Notes: generated by a model from the letters alone, not told the origin. Shown: positions 34,726 through 44,398, counted from the first letter of the stretch. The stretch is 64,000 nt of DNA from Levilactobacillus angrenensis (GCF_003946085.1 NZ_RHOB01000012.1:31166-95165); one strand, 5' to 3'. Numbers and translations: made by a program.

Positions 34726-35847
34726 ATGAACAGAAAATGTATCGAAAAGAAATTATTCAGTTTTGAAAAAGTAGAACTTTCGTATAGAAAGTTATTTTGG
34801 GCTTGCCCTTATGATGATTTCCCGCCAGTGTCGAGTTGGAGACAGTTTGTTGGTGAATATAAGAAGCGGATTGGGGAAGATGCTAGTGTAAGAATTCCGA
34901 ATACGCCCCCCTCTGATATTCAGCCAAGATTTTTCGAAAGCCAGTTTTTTTCTGATGATGCTATTCAAAGTCAGGGTAAACAATTTGTTAACCATAAACA
35001 GTTAATTTATCCACCACATTTAAATACTGAATTGGTAGTCTTTAAACATCTCCGCTTTTTACCAATAATGATGCATACTTTAGAATTCGTAAAAGTCTCA
35101 TATGTTTTTAAGGGTAGCTGCTGCTTATTTTTAAAGGGTCAAAAAATTGCCTTACATCAAGGAGATTTAATTATCGTTGCTCCTGATATTGAACAAGCCT
35201 TTTTCTGTTGTGATGATAATGATATTGTTTTGAACATAATCATGAGGCGTTCCACTTTCCAAGAAGCATTTTCTCCGCTCTTAATGGAGCAAAATGATTT
35301 ATCGGAATTTTTCCTTCAAATGCTGTATCAGAAAAGATTTTCACAGATAATCCGGTTTAATACCGGAAATGATGACGAAATAAAAGAAATTATTTTGAAA
35401 CTTTATGAAGAGTCTCAAAGATCCTTAGATGGTTCTCGTATCATTATGAATAGTTACGTTCTACTTTTATTTGGAAGACTAATACGCTATTATGCTCATC
35501 GAGTCTCTATTTTGATAGGAAATCAAAAAAAGCAGACTGTTTCAAATATTATATTGTTTATTAAAAATAATCAAACGACAGTCACGTTACAAATGGTTTC
35601 AGATCATTTTCATCTTAGTTTAGGTTATTTGAGTCGATTCATAAAAAGTGAAACAGGAATGTCTTTTTCAGACTTATTAAGAGAATTAAAGATGAACGCA
35701 GCTGTGGAATTGCTAACTAAATCAAATCTCAGTATTGAAGAAATCGTCACTCGTGTAGGCTATATAGATATCAGTAATTTCTATCGAAATTTTAAAAAAA
35801 TGTATCACGAAACTCCTTCGGGTTACCGAAAAAAAGCTACCCGGTAA
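34726..35847 (+). CDS. AraC-family regulator of the rhamnoside island
   Basis: Starts at ATG 34726 after AAGGGGG; 373 residues. The C-terminal double HTH is clear (LQMVSDHFHLSLGYLSRFIKSETGMSFSDLLRELKMNAAVELL, then IEEIVTRVGYIDISNFYRNFKKMYHETPSGYRKK). The N-terminal 100 residues look unusual for the family; a cupin-like segment follows (KGSCCLFLKGQKIALHQGDLIIVAPD). The gene is strongly AT-rich compared with the genes before 34.6 kb. Its position suggests that it controls the two porters and the rhamnosidase downstream. Confidence 0.85.
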   Translation: MNRKCIEKKLFSFEKVELSYRKLFWACPYDDFPPVSSWRQFVGEYKKRIGEDASVRIPNTPPSDIQPRFFESQFFSDDAIQSQGKQFVNHKQLIYPPHLNTELVVFKHLRFLPIMMHTLEFVKVSYVFKGSCCLFLKGQKIALHQGDLIIVAPDIEQAFFCCDDNDIVLNIIMRRSTFQEAFSPLLMEQNDLSEFFLQMLYQKRFSQIIRFNTGNDDEIKEIILKLYEESQRSLDGSRIIMNSYVLLLFGRLIRYYAHRVSILIGNQKKQTVSNIILFIKNNQTTVTLQMVSDHFHLSLGYLSRFIKSETGMSFSDLLRELKMNAAVELLTKSNLSIEEIVTRVGYIDISNFYRNFKKMYHETPSGYRKKATR

Positions 35848-35877
35848 AAGGCTGTCCATTTACGGACAGTCTTTTTA
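35847..35877 (+). terminator. Terminator after the island AraC gene
   Basis: AGGCTGTCC / GGACAGTCT stem, followed by TTTTT. It separates the regulator from the transport and rhamnosidase operon. Confidence 0.85.
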
Positions 35878-35910
35878 ATTATAGTCATATAAAACCAATA
35901 ACTTGAAACA

Positions 35911-35963
35911 TTGTTGTTATTGAATAATCAGTACATACTAACAACGTAAGCGCTTACGTTGTT
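35911..35963 (+). promoter_or_regulatory. Rhamnoside operon promoter with a 24-bp palindrome
   Basis: TTGTTG (35911-35916), a 17-base spacer and CATACT (35934-35939) are directly followed by a perfect 24-bp palindrome (half site AACAACGTAAGC, 35940-35963). Its core GTAAGCGCTTAC is of LacI/GalR type and close to a CcpA cre site. A bound repressor would cover the transcript start. Confidence 0.65.
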
Positions 35964-35982
35964 TGCGAGGAGGTAGAAATGT

Positions 35983-37224
35983 ATGGCATCTCAGACCAAG
36001 TCAGAATGGCTCTTGACTATAAATGCCAGTATTGCTTCGTATTTAGATGCTAGTTTATTGGTGAGTACAGGTATTGTCTTAGCACCATGGAAAATATACT
36101 TTGGATTGAATGCGTGGTGGATTGGATTAATTAGCACTATGGTGACAATATCCGTTGCAATGGGTTCTTTAGTTGGTGGATATTTATCTGATAGATTTGG
36201 GAGAATTAAAGTATTTAATTTAGATATACTCTTTGTTGCTTTTGGAACGGCTATCGTATCTATGGCAACCGACGTAACTTTTTTATTGATAGGACTTTTT
36301 ATTGCAGGGATGGCTTCAGGAGCTGACTTACCTACTTCACTGGCTGTTATTTCTGAGAGAACAAGTTCAGAAAGGTATGGGAAAGTAATTGCTTCGACTG
36401 AACTGTTCTGGTTAGCCGGTATTGTTTTATCTCAAGGGATAGGTTTCCTGACATCAAGTTTGGGGTACGGTAGTTCTAGAATAATGTTTGGTTGGCTTGC
36501 CCTAGTTGCGTTGATTACTTGGGGGATAAGAGTTTTTTCGCCGAGATTCCGTGAAATGGAGAAGAATATGATAGTTCAAACGGCGGAACAATCAAAAGAA
36601 GAGAAAACTGAAACATCACTGAAAGAAATTTTAAAGCAACCGAAGTACCTGTTTTCAATCTTGGGACTAACTTTCTTTTACTTATTCTGGAATTTACCAG
36701 CAAATACATGGGGGTCATTTGTCAATTACTTTTTAGTCACAATAGATCATCAATCGCAAGAATTTTCAACGTTGATTGCATTTGTTGCAAATATTCTTGG
36801 AGCAATAATACTTTATGGAGTTTATATGAAATTAGCTGATACAAAGTATAGATACGCCATGATGCGAGTGGGATTATTGTTATGTGTGGTATCTTTCATC
36901 GTTGCGGCAGCGTTTGGTGGAACGTGGATGATCTTCACAATATCATATATCGTCTATTGTATGGCAAACATGCTACATGGAGAGCCATTATATAAGATAT
37001 GGAGTCAATCACTTTATCCAACTGATGTACGAGCGACGGTAACTGGAATTACATATGCGATAGTGCGAGCTATTACAGCCGTTTTCTCTTTTATAACACC
37101 AGTAATTATGGGATATTCTCCTCAGCTGTTGATTTGGATTTTAGTAGGATCGCTAGTTCTCTGCTGGATATCTGCAGAGTGCGTTCTTATGTCGATTAAA
37201 CATTATGAACTTGATAATAATTAA
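35983..37224 (+). CDS. MFS transporter, probably for rhamnosides (first of two)
   Basis: A 413-residue protein with twelve hydrophobic segments, starting after GAGGAGG. It has the MFS loop motif GGYLSDRFGRIKVFNLD and the later segment GASGADLPTSLAVISERTS-like region (AGMASGADLPTSLAVI). It is related to the next gene's product: both share FIAGMASGADLP / ITGVASGADLP and the late HGEPLYKIWSQSLYP / AGEALYKVWTQESFP. The pair lies between an AraC gene and an alpha-L-rhamnosidase, so uptake of rhamnose-containing glycosides is likely but not shown. Confidence 0.85.
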   Translation: MASQTKSEWLLTINASIASYLDASLLVSTGIVLAPWKIYFGLNAWWIGLISTMVTISVAMGSLVGGYLSDRFGRIKVFNLDILFVAFGTAIVSMATDVTFLLIGLFIAGMASGADLPTSLAVISERTSSERYGKVIASTELFWLAGIVLSQGIGFLTSSLGYGSSRIMFGWLALVALITWGIRVFSPRFREMEKNMIVQTAEQSKEEKTETSLKEILKQPKYLFSILGLTFFYLFWNLPANTWGSFVNYFLVTIDHQSQEFSTLIAFVANILGAIILYGVYMKLADTKYRYAMMRVGLLLCVVSFIVAAAFGGTWMIFTISYIVYCMANMLHGEPLYKIWSQSLYPTDVRATVTGITYAIVRAITAVFSFITPVIMGYSPQLLIWILVGSLVLCWISAECVLMSIKHYELDNN

Positions 37225-37253
37225 ATTTTCTGAATAAATAGGAGTTGAAAATT

Positions 37254-38510
37254 ATGGAAACTAAGAGTGTTAGTTACTATCGACCGTTAGCTACTGCTGC
37301 TGGTATTGGATCCATGCTTGGATCTGGAATTATTGTTGGTTTAGCAGCTACGATTTCAGTTTGGCAAAGTGGATTGGGATTGACGAACAGTCAAGTTGGG
37401 ATTATTTCTGGTGCATTAACATTTGCAATTGCTTTTGGATCGTTATTTTGTGGTAAAGTTGCAGACAAAATTGGCCTCGTAAAGCTATTCAATTGGATTA
37501 ACTTAGTTTATGCAATTGGAGCCGCAGTTTGTGTATTTTCAAATAGTTATAGCATGTTTTTAATTGGGATTATTATTACAGGAGTTGCTTCTGGGGCTGA
37601 CTTACCAATTTCCTTAACCGTCGTTTCGCATGATTCCCCAGATAAAAAAACTTCAGCTAAGTTAGTGTCATCTACGCAAATTTTTTGGCAAGCAGGGATT
37701 TTTATTTCATATATTTGTTCATTCATTGTCTCGAGAATGACAGGTGCCATGGGAGCACGAATTGTTTTTGGAATTCTTACGGCGTTTGCAATTGTAGCAT
37801 GGTTATGGCGGACGTTATCAAAAAAGTTTCACCAGTTGCATGTGGAAGGAGACAGAAACTATCGAACCGAAGAAGAGAGTCCTAATACAACAGAATCAGT
37901 TGTAAAAACATTATTCAGTGGTAAGGACAAGAAAAAATTTTTAAGCTTCTTTATTGCTATTGTAGTTTTTTATGTTGGTTGGAACCTGTTGGCGAATACG
38001 TGGGGGCAGTTTCAAACTTTCATGATGGTTAAAGCAGATGCTTCGCAGAGTTTAGCAACTGGTGCTGGGGTTGTATTGAATATCGTTGCTTTTGTTGTTA
38101 GTATTTTGTTTTCTTCAGTTGCTGGTAGTAAGTATAGAAATACGGGATTTGTAATTGGATCATTAATAATGTTTGTTGCGATGGTTGGCATGACTATTGC
38201 TGGTGCAAATCTATGGGCAATTATTGCCGCAATCGCATTCTATAACTTGGGTAGTCCAATGGCTGGCGAGGCATTGTATAAAGTTTGGACTCAAGAATCA
38301 TTTCCAATCGAGGTGCGGTCCTCAATTCAAGGGATTATCAATGGTTTTTCGAGAATTTGCTGTGCATTATTTGCTTTTGTAACACCAGCGTTGGTTTTAC
38401 CTGGCGTTATTCAAAAAACAATGTGGTGTTTTGCAGGAATTGTACTGATTAGTTTTATTGCGGGTGTGATTATGATTCGATTGCAGCATAAATATGGCAC
38501 AATTGACTGA
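37254..38510 (+). CDS. MFS transporter, probably for rhamnosides (second of two)
   Basis: Starts at ATG 37254, 9 bases after AGGAG; TTG 37245 overlaps that site. It has 418 residues and twelve hydrophobic segments, with the loop motif CGKVADKIGLVKLFN. Its similarity to the preceding porter indicates an old duplication or a two-porter system for related glycosides. It ends 17 bases before the rhamnosidase start, in the same operon. Confidence 0.85.
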   Translation: METKSVSYYRPLATAAGIGSMLGSGIIVGLAATISVWQSGLGLTNSQVGIISGALTFAIAFGSLFCGKVADKIGLVKLFNWINLVYAIGAAVCVFSNSYSMFLIGIIITGVASGADLPISLTVVSHDSPDKKTSAKLVSSTQIFWQAGIFISYICSFIVSRMTGAMGARIVFGILTAFAIVAWLWRTLSKKFHQLHVEGDRNYRTEEESPNTTESVVKTLFSGKDKKKFLSFFIAIVVFYVGWNLLANTWGQFQTFMMVKADASQSLATGAGVVLNIVAFVVSILFSSVAGSKYRNTGFVIGSLIMFVAMVGMTIAGANLWAIIAAIAFYNLGSPMAGEALYKVWTQESFPIEVRSSIQGIINGFSRICCALFAFVTPALVLPGVIQKTMWCFAGIVLISFIAGVIMIRLQHKYGTID

Positions 38511-38527
38511 TCGTGGGGATGATAAAA

Positions 38528-41173
38528 TTGAAAAATAGAATTACAGCAGAGATTTATGACTTACATGTGGAACATTATTCTGGTGATGTTATTGGTATTG
38601 CAACAAGTACCCCAAGGTTGTCTTGGAAATACACTGATGCGTTAAAGTCAACAAACAAAGTAGAAATAAAAGTTATCCGGAGCATGTTTGGTAAAGTAAC
38701 TGAAGAGAAGACGTTTATTGTTAATCCCAAGAACCATCTTTTACTTGCTTGGCCAGATACGCCTTTGGCTTCAAGAGAGCACGTAATTTGCTCAGTGAGA
38801 GTAATTGATGATGAAGAGAAGGGGAAATGGGCATCTAACTTAGAATTCGAGGTTGGAATTTTAGACTATTTTGAGTTGCAAGCACAATTTATTGGATCAA
38901 GTAAATTAACTGGGGAAACTGACCATAGACGTCTGCCTTTGGTTAGGTCCAAGTTTGAAATAGAGCAACAACCGGTCTATGCGCGGTTATATTTGTCTGC
39001 TTTAGGGCTAGTTGAAGGAGAAATCAATGGTAAAAAGTTTACGGATAATATCTTAACTCCCGGATGGACTGATTATAATCATCGAGTTACATACTGGAGC
39101 TTTGATGTTCAAAGTGAATTGAGAGCTGGAAAAAATGTTTTGGGATTTTGGATTGGAGATGGCTGGTATCGTGGCCGTTTAGGGTTTAAAGGAGGAAAGT
39201 CCAACTTTTATGGCAATAAGATTGGTGTATTTGCCCAACTTGAATTGGGTTTTGCATCTGGGGAAAGAAAGGCTTTTTACTCAAATTCTTATGATGGCCA
39301 ATGGAAAGTTATCGATGGACCTATTCTGGAATCTAACTTATATGAGGGTGAAACGTACGATTCTCGAGAAGAAATATTTGGTTGGTCTAGTGCTGATTTA
39401 GATGATTCTAATTGGCAACCGGTAGCCGAAATTCCATATAATAAGAAGAAGATGGAAATAGCAAGCTTAGAACCAATTAAAGCAAGAGAAGTTCATCATC
39501 CAATTTCAATAACGAAACTAGGTGAGAAGCATGGAAAAAGTAATTGGTTGATTGATTTTGGTCAGAACTGTACACAACGTGTGAAATTACATGTTAAACA
39601 TGCGGAGAAAAATGATGTCATTTCATTACAACATGCGGAAGTTTTAGAAAAAGATGGAAGCATTAGTACACGTCCATTACGAAGAGGATATCAATTAGAT
39701 AAATTTATTTCAAACGGAAATGATGAACTATTTGAAGCAAAGTTTTCTATCCATGGATTTCGCTACGTGGAATTACGAGGATGGCGAGGGGATCTAACGA
39801 GTCAAGATTTGGATACGACAGTTTATTATTCTGCGATGAAACGGACTGGCTATTTTGGTAGTTCAGATAGTACAGTTAATAAATTGCACGATAATATACT
39901 TTGGTCGATGAGATCAAATTTCGTTTCGATTCCTACTGATTGTCCACAAAGGGACGAACGTTTGGGCTGGACGGGGGATATTTCCCTATTTAGTAAAACT
40001 GCTTCGTATCTGTATGATACTACTAATTTTTTAATGAATTGGCTAAAGGATGTTTCGTATGAACAGAGTGAATTAGGAACTGTACCATTTTATACACCTT
40101 ATGTTCCACTGGCAGAATGGTCAACACCACAAGCAATAGCAATTTGGGGAGATGCAGTTGTGCGGGTACCATGGACTTTGTACATGGCTAGTGGGGATAA
40201 GCAAGTGTTGTGTAAGAATTATGAAATGATTAAGAGGTGGATTGAAGAAGTTAGGGGATACTTATCCCCGGATGGAGTGTGGGACAGACGTCCTCGGTAC
40301 TCGTTAGGACAATTAGGTGATTGGTTAGACCCCTCAGCACCAGCTAACAATCCAGTTCAGGCTATGACAGAGAAAGAACTCGTAGCGACAGCGTTCTATG
40401 CAAGAAGTTGTCAAATTGCAATGAGATCAGCAGTTATTTTGGAGAGAGATAATGATACTGATAGGTATCGGAAATTGTACAAACATGTTGTTCGCGGATT
40501 CATTAACCGATTTCTTAAGAAAACCGGTGAGATGACTTCAGATACGCAATGTGCATATACATTAGCCATTTCCTTAGGATTGTTAGATAAAGAGCCAGCG
40601 ATGAAAGAAGAGGCTGGAATTCGATTGGCAAATTTAGTTAAAGAGTCGAATGGAAAAATCAGTACAGGTTTTGCAGGAACACCGTATATTCTTTCGGCTT
40701 TAACGGAGACAAATCATTTGCAGGTTGCTTACGATTTGTTCATGTCAGATAAATGTCCAAGTTGGCTTTATCAAGTAAAAATGGGAGGAACTACAACATG
40801 GGAACGCTGGGATTCCATGTTACCTGATGGAAGTGTTAATCCTGGTGATATGACTTCTTTTAATCATTATTCGCTGGGGGCAGTAGCAAACTGGATGCAT
40901 GAGATTATTGGTGGCCTAAGACAAATTGATGCGGGATGGAGAAAGTTTAGAATCGAACCACAACCTGGTGGTGGTATAAGCTCTGCTAGTGCAGTACACG
41001 AGACTCCCTTTGGTACTGCGAAAGTTAGTTGGACTAAAGAGAATGATAAGTTAACTGTTAAATTTACAGTTCCATACGGAAGTGAGGCGGAATTAGTTAT
41101 ACCTGGATATGATATGCATTCGTTTTTTGGTGGGAAATATGATATGAACTTCTCCTTGAAGCCCACCCATTAA
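38528..41173 (+). CDS. Alpha-L-rhamnosidase, glycoside hydrolase family 78
   Basis: About 881 residues. TTG 38528 has GGGGATG 8 bases upstream; GTG 38513 and ATG 38519 are other possible starts. The N-terminal beta domains (PVYARLYLSALGLVEGEINGKK, GWTDYNHRVTYWSFDV) precede the (alpha/alpha)6 barrel with the GH78 active-site strip DCPQRDERLGWTGD (about residues 475-490) and the acidic TTWERWDS region (about 760). A C-terminal beta domain follows. No signal peptide, so it acts inside the cell on imported rhamnosides such as flavonoid or terpenyl glycosides. Strong AT bias, like the rest of the island. Confidence 0.93.
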   Translation: MKNRITAEIYDLHVEHYSGDVIGIATSTPRLSWKYTDALKSTNKVEIKVIRSMFGKVTEEKTFIVNPKNHLLLAWPDTPLASREHVICSVRVIDDEEKGKWASNLEFEVGILDYFELQAQFIGSSKLTGETDHRRLPLVRSKFEIEQQPVYARLYLSALGLVEGEINGKKFTDNILTPGWTDYNHRVTYWSFDVQSELRAGKNVLGFWIGDGWYRGRLGFKGGKSNFYGNKIGVFAQLELGFASGERKAFYSNSYDGQWKVIDGPILESNLYEGETYDSREEIFGWSSADLDDSNWQPVAEIPYNKKKMEIASLEPIKAREVHHPISITKLGEKHGKSNWLIDFGQNCTQRVKLHVKHAEKNDVISLQHAEVLEKDGSISTRPLRRGYQLDKFISNGNDELFEAKFSIHGFRYVELRGWRGDLTSQDLDTTVYYSAMKRTGYFGSSDSTVNKLHDNILWSMRSNFVSIPTDCPQRDERLGWTGDISLFSKTASYLYDTTNFLMNWLKDVSYEQSELGTVPFYTPYVPLAEWSTPQAIAIWGDAVVRVPWTLYMASGDKQVLCKNYEMIKRWIEEVRGYLSPDGVWDRRPRYSLGQLGDWLDPSAPANNPVQAMTEKELVATAFYARSCQIAMRSAVILERDNDTDRYRKLYKHVVRGFINRFLKKTGEMTSDTQCAYTLAISLGLLDKEPAMKEEAGIRLANLVKESNGKISTGFAGTPYILSALTETNHLQVAYDLFMSDKCPSWLYQVKMGGTTTWERWDSMLPDGSVNPGDMTSFNHYSLGAVANWMHEIIGGLRQIDAGWRKFRIEPQPGGGISSASAVHETPFGTAKVSWTKENDKLTVKFTVPYGSEAELVIPGYDMHSFFGGKYDMNFSLKPTH

Positions 41174-41183
41174 AATGTAAATA

Positions 41184-41224
41184 AAAATGGACGACCCCGT
41201 TAATTGAGGTTGTCCATTTTTTAA
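41184..41224. terminator. Terminator at the right edge of the island
   Basis: AAAAATGGACGACC / GGTTGTCCATTTTT stem with one G-T pair; works for the rhamnosidase operon and, in reverse, for the sulfotransferase gene. Confidence 0.85.
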
Positions 41225-41233
41225 AGCCGGCGA

Positions 41234-42958
41234 TTATTTCATAGCGGGCTTGATTTCGTTTAGCTTAACCGTGCCACTCCCGGGATACAGCGCCATGCGT
41301 TGGGCACGGTAGCTCCAATCGCCGTGCTTGAAGTGGGTGCGGTCGACGTCAAAGACGATTTGATTGGTCTTGCGGTTGACCTCGACGAACTCACTTCGTT
41401 TCCCGTTGCTGGCGTAACCGAAGCCAATCAACGTATTGTGGCGACCGACGGCATAACTGCTACCGACGATATTGGTGAAGTTGCGTTGACCTAAGGATTT
41501 CCCGAAGCTCCACGTCTTGGTGACCGTGTACTTCAGCTGGTCGATGGAGACGATTTCTCCGGCCGACCACTTCTTGGATTGCTTGGTCTTCCCCCGCGTC
41601 ACGGGAACGTTGTTGTCGTAGAATTCCAGGGCAATCGACTCGCCCTTGTTCTTGCGCTTGTGAATGATGTTGACGGCGTGCTGGCCGCCATTGTAGCGGT
41701 AATGCTTGGTCGTGGGTTGTAACAGGTAAGCTTGATAGCGTTGCGGCAATTTCTCGGGCGCGGCTAAGATCCACTGCAACTTGGTCGTCTTATAGTTGAT
41801 GGCAAAAATCATATCTTGGTTTCGGCCCGACACAATCAGTTCGTCGCGTTGCGGGTCGTAGACCATCGAGTTTTGATGGAACCAATCGATCTTGCCGTCC
41901 GCGCGGTGGGTGCCATCGTACTTGGTATAAGCCGATTTCGGCAAAATCCGCTTGAGGTCAATGACCTTGACGATTTTGGCTGTCTTGTAGTCAATCTCAA
42001 TCATGGTGTCTTCGACGTACTTGCTACTGCCGTCATCGACCGTCAACAGCAGATTGCGGTTAGGTAGTTGGATGGCATCGTGGTGAATGACCGTATTGGT
42101 TTCTAACTTGCTGTGGTCTTGGCGGGTGGGAAATTGGCCTTCGAAATTGTACTGGCGGTAAACGCGGCCGTAAAAGTCGGTCTCCCGCAGCGCGTTGTAT
42201 TTATGCTCGCTGGCCGAAATCTTGGTCAAAATCAACAGGTGGTTGTTCGCCAGGCGTTTGAATACGTGAGAAATCGGGTTGGTGCTGTACCAACGAACCT
42301 TGCCGCGGGCGTCCAGACCGTACGTGGTCCCTTGACTGGAGACGGCAAACGTCAGCCAGTTATTGCCCTTACCCAGAGCCATTTTCTTTGGATGGCTAGT
42401 CTTGAGCGTGTTCTTACCGATGCCGTGGGGCGCCTTGCCCGTCTTCAAGGTGTAGGTAGCGTAGCTCTGGTGACCATTTTTCTGGGTAAACGTCAGCGTC
42501 ACCCGATTGGTCCGGTTGGCGTACAGGCCCAGGACACCGACGGAATGGGCCGTGCGGTAGCCGGCAACGTGTTTGGTCAACGTAGTCTTGGGCGTATCGC
42601 CGTGAACGGTCAGCTTGACCTTGGTGGCCGCGGACGTCTTGACCAGAATCAACCCGGACAGCGGGGAGGTCTTGTAGGGATTGACGATGACCTTGGCGTG
42701 GGTGATACCAGGCTTGACGTGGCGCAAGTCCTCGCGGTAAGTCGCGTTAAGCTTATTGGTGGCCGTCGTGTTCTTGGTTGACACGGCCGGCCGCAAATTG
42801 AGCTTGATTTGGTTGGTCGACAAAATATTTTTCTTTGAATAATGTTGATGGACCAACAAAAGCCGCCGGACGTTGTGCCGTTCATGGTAGGCAGTTGCGC
42901 CGCCACCAATCACCAGCACCACGAGCGCGCCCAGCGTAATCTTCCAAAATTTTTTCAT
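41234..42958 (-). CDS. Arylsulfate sulfotransferase (ASST family), membrane-anchored
   Basis: A 574-residue protein starting at the ATG at 42958 (GAGGAG upstream). One N-terminal membrane segment (WKITLGALVVLVIGGGATAY) leaves the rest outside the cell. After an Ig-like part, a beta-propeller carries the ASST catalytic residues as in the E. coli enzyme: His in NTVIHHDAIQLPNRN, His in DWFHQNSMVYD, Arg in IVSGRNQDMI and His in NGGQHAVNI. Such enzymes move sulfate between phenolic compounds without PAPS. GC content returns to the chromosomal level here, so it is outside the AT-rich island. Confidence 0.88.
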   Translation of the reverse strand: MKKFWKITLGALVVLVIGGGATAYHERHNVRRLLLVHQHYSKKNILSTNQIKLNLRPAVSTKNTTATNKLNATYREDLRHVKPGITHAKVIVNPYKTSPLSGLILVKTSAATKVKLTVHGDTPKTTLTKHVAGYRTAHSVGVLGLYANRTNRVTLTFTQKNGHQSYATYTLKTGKAPHGIGKNTLKTSHPKKMALGKGNNWLTFAVSSQGTTYGLDARGKVRWYSTNPISHVFKRLANNHLLILTKISASEHKYNALRETDFYGRVYRQYNFEGQFPTRQDHSKLETNTVIHHDAIQLPNRNLLLTVDDGSSKYVEDTMIEIDYKTAKIVKVIDLKRILPKSAYTKYDGTHRADGKIDWFHQNSMVYDPQRDELIVSGRNQDMIFAINYKTTKLQWILAAPEKLPQRYQAYLLQPTTKHYRYNGGQHAVNIIHKRKNKGESIALEFYDNNVPVTRGKTKQSKKWSAGEIVSIDQLKYTVTKTWSFGKSLGQRNFTNIVGSSYAVGRHNTLIGFGYASNGKRSEFVEVNRKTNQIVFDVDRTHFKHGDWSYRAQRMALYPGSGTVKLNEIKPAMK

Positions 42959-43107
42959 GATATGTAATAACTCCTCAAATATTTTCCGTGTTAATCACGA
43001 ATGAATGCTCTTGCCATTTTAGCAATTATTTTATAAAAATTCAACCGGACCCCCGATGTGGCGGCATTTTTGGTTGGCCGCTTCCCGTTCGCAGTTGAAA
43101 TTAGTTA

Positions 43108-43315
43108 CTGAAGATTGAAAGTAAAATCAACGCGTTACTTCTCGCAACGACAGTCTGCTATCCACTAAAATTGGTGAAACCAGGAGTCTGCGTCAGCCAG
43201 GGTTCCACCTACTATGGGGAACACCTCCAGCCTGAGGAGCGGGCTTCCGGTTCGCTTGAGAGCCTGACAAAGTTCGCCAGACTCTCAAGTCGTCCCACGG
43301 TGCAGGCTTCTGGTA
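43108..43315 (+). repeat. Left terminal repeat plus module A
   Basis: Begins CTGAAGATTGAAAGTAAAAT, the left terminal repeat of the composite element, followed by module A. Its main hairpin is CTTGAGAG (43255-43262) / CTCTCAAG (43282-43289), a paired change from CTTTGGAG / CTCCAAAG in the copy at 16662. Module B and the right end are absent. Confidence 0.8.
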
Positions 43316-43465
43316 CAGTCAACTGGGTGAAGCGCTGTACTTTAGGGGAGGCAATCGTTTACATGAAGTAAGTTGTGCACGTCCCTATCGTCATGGTCTG
43401 AAATCTTGTATACTATTATTATCAAGATGAGATGGGCACTGCGGCCTGTCGGGAGGAGAATCTCA

Positions 43466-44203
43466 TTGGACAAACAAGATCGACTAAATTTTAAATTAGG
43501 GGCAAAACAACAAGTCTCTGGCAATTTTAAATTCTATTTACTCTTATCAATTCTATGGATGGCCATGCAGTGGATCGGCGGTAGCATGTACGCCCGTGAC
43601 ATGAATTGGGCCGAACGGGTCCTGAGCGACGGCAGTGCCACGATTGGCTGGAACGGGTTTTTCTCATTTGCGGGACTGTTCTTCTTAGTGGCCAGCATGC
43701 TGCGGATGGGGGTTCGCTTGACCATGATCGACCTGGACCGGGGTAAGATTGAGGCCAACAACCCGATTCAACGGTCATTTGCGCTGTTCGACAAGGGCCA
43801 ATATTTCTTAGGCTGGATCTTCATCAGTATTCTCACGGGAATCTTCGTGGCACTGTGGTCATTGCTGTTCGTTTTCCCTGGCATCATCAAGGCCTACGCT
43901 TATTCGCAAGCCTTCTTCATCTACCGCGATGCGTACGACCGTGGCGAAAAAATGACGGCGCTCCAAGCCATCACGGCGTCGCGAAAATTAATGGACGGCA
44001 ACAAATCGTTTTTGTTCATCATGGACCTGAGCTTCATCCTCTGGTTCATGCTGGTGGCCATGACGTTCAACATTGCCGGGCTGTTCGTGGATCCGTACTA
44101 CGACCTCACCCGGGCCAAGTTCTACAACCAATTGGTCGTGCGGCAACAAGACGTTCCGGGTGGCTCGCAGTTTACGGCGACCGACCATGATTCTGAAAAT
44201 TAA
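43466..44203 (+). CDS. DUF975 family integral membrane protein
   Basis: Starts at TTG 43466, behind GGGAGGAG; the frame extends upstream over a region with no ribosome site. The 245-residue protein has about five to six hydrophobic segments and the family signature MLRMGVRLTMIDLDRGK, then IKAYAYSQAFFIYRDAYDRGE and ALQAITASRKLMDGNKSFLF. DUF975 proteins are widespread in Firmicutes; their function is unknown. Single-gene unit. Confidence 0.85.
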   Translation: MDKQDRLNFKLGAKQQVSGNFKFYLLLSILWMAMQWIGGSMYARDMNWAERVLSDGSATIGWNGFFSFAGLFFLVASMLRMGVRLTMIDLDRGKIEANNPIQRSFALFDKGQYFLGWIFISILTGIFVALWSLLFVFPGIIKAYAYSQAFFIYRDAYDRGEKMTALQAITASRKLMDGNKSFLFIMDLSFILWFMLVAMTFNIAGLFVDPYYDLTRAKFYNQLVVRQQDVPGGSQFTATDHDSEN

Positions 44204-44214
44204 TCGTCATCACT

Positions 44215-44246
44215 AAAAGACTTGCCGCGGGGCAGGTCTTTTTTTG
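44215..44246 (+). terminator. Terminator after the DUF975 gene
   Basis: AAAAGACTTGCC / GGCAGGTCTTTT with one G-T pair, then T7. Confidence 0.85.
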
Positions 44247-44325
44247 CTGAGCGCTAAGTTTGACGGGTGGTCGCTTCGTGGCTGGGACATCCCGTCTGCT
44301 AACTAGGAGGTAGACTAAAAAAAGC

Positions 44326-44360
44326 TTGCCAAATCGAGTGTACTAGGTATAATAGTACAC
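44326..44360 (+). promoter_or_regulatory. Promoter and GntR operator of the second ABC operon
   Basis: TTGCCA (44326-44331), a 16-base spacer and TATAAT (44348-44353). GTGTACTA (44338-44345) and TAGTACAC (44353-44360) make a perfect 8-bp inverted repeat around the -10 box, typical of autoregulated YtrA-type GntR operons. Confidence 0.75.
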
Positions 44361-44398
44361 ACAGGACACGTAGCCAACCACCAAGGGGTGAACCAAAC

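Noticed and set aside
42113..42781. Plus-strand frame of 222 codons opposite the sulfotransferase gene
   Set aside because: Antisense shadow of a gene whose catalytic motifs are all visible.
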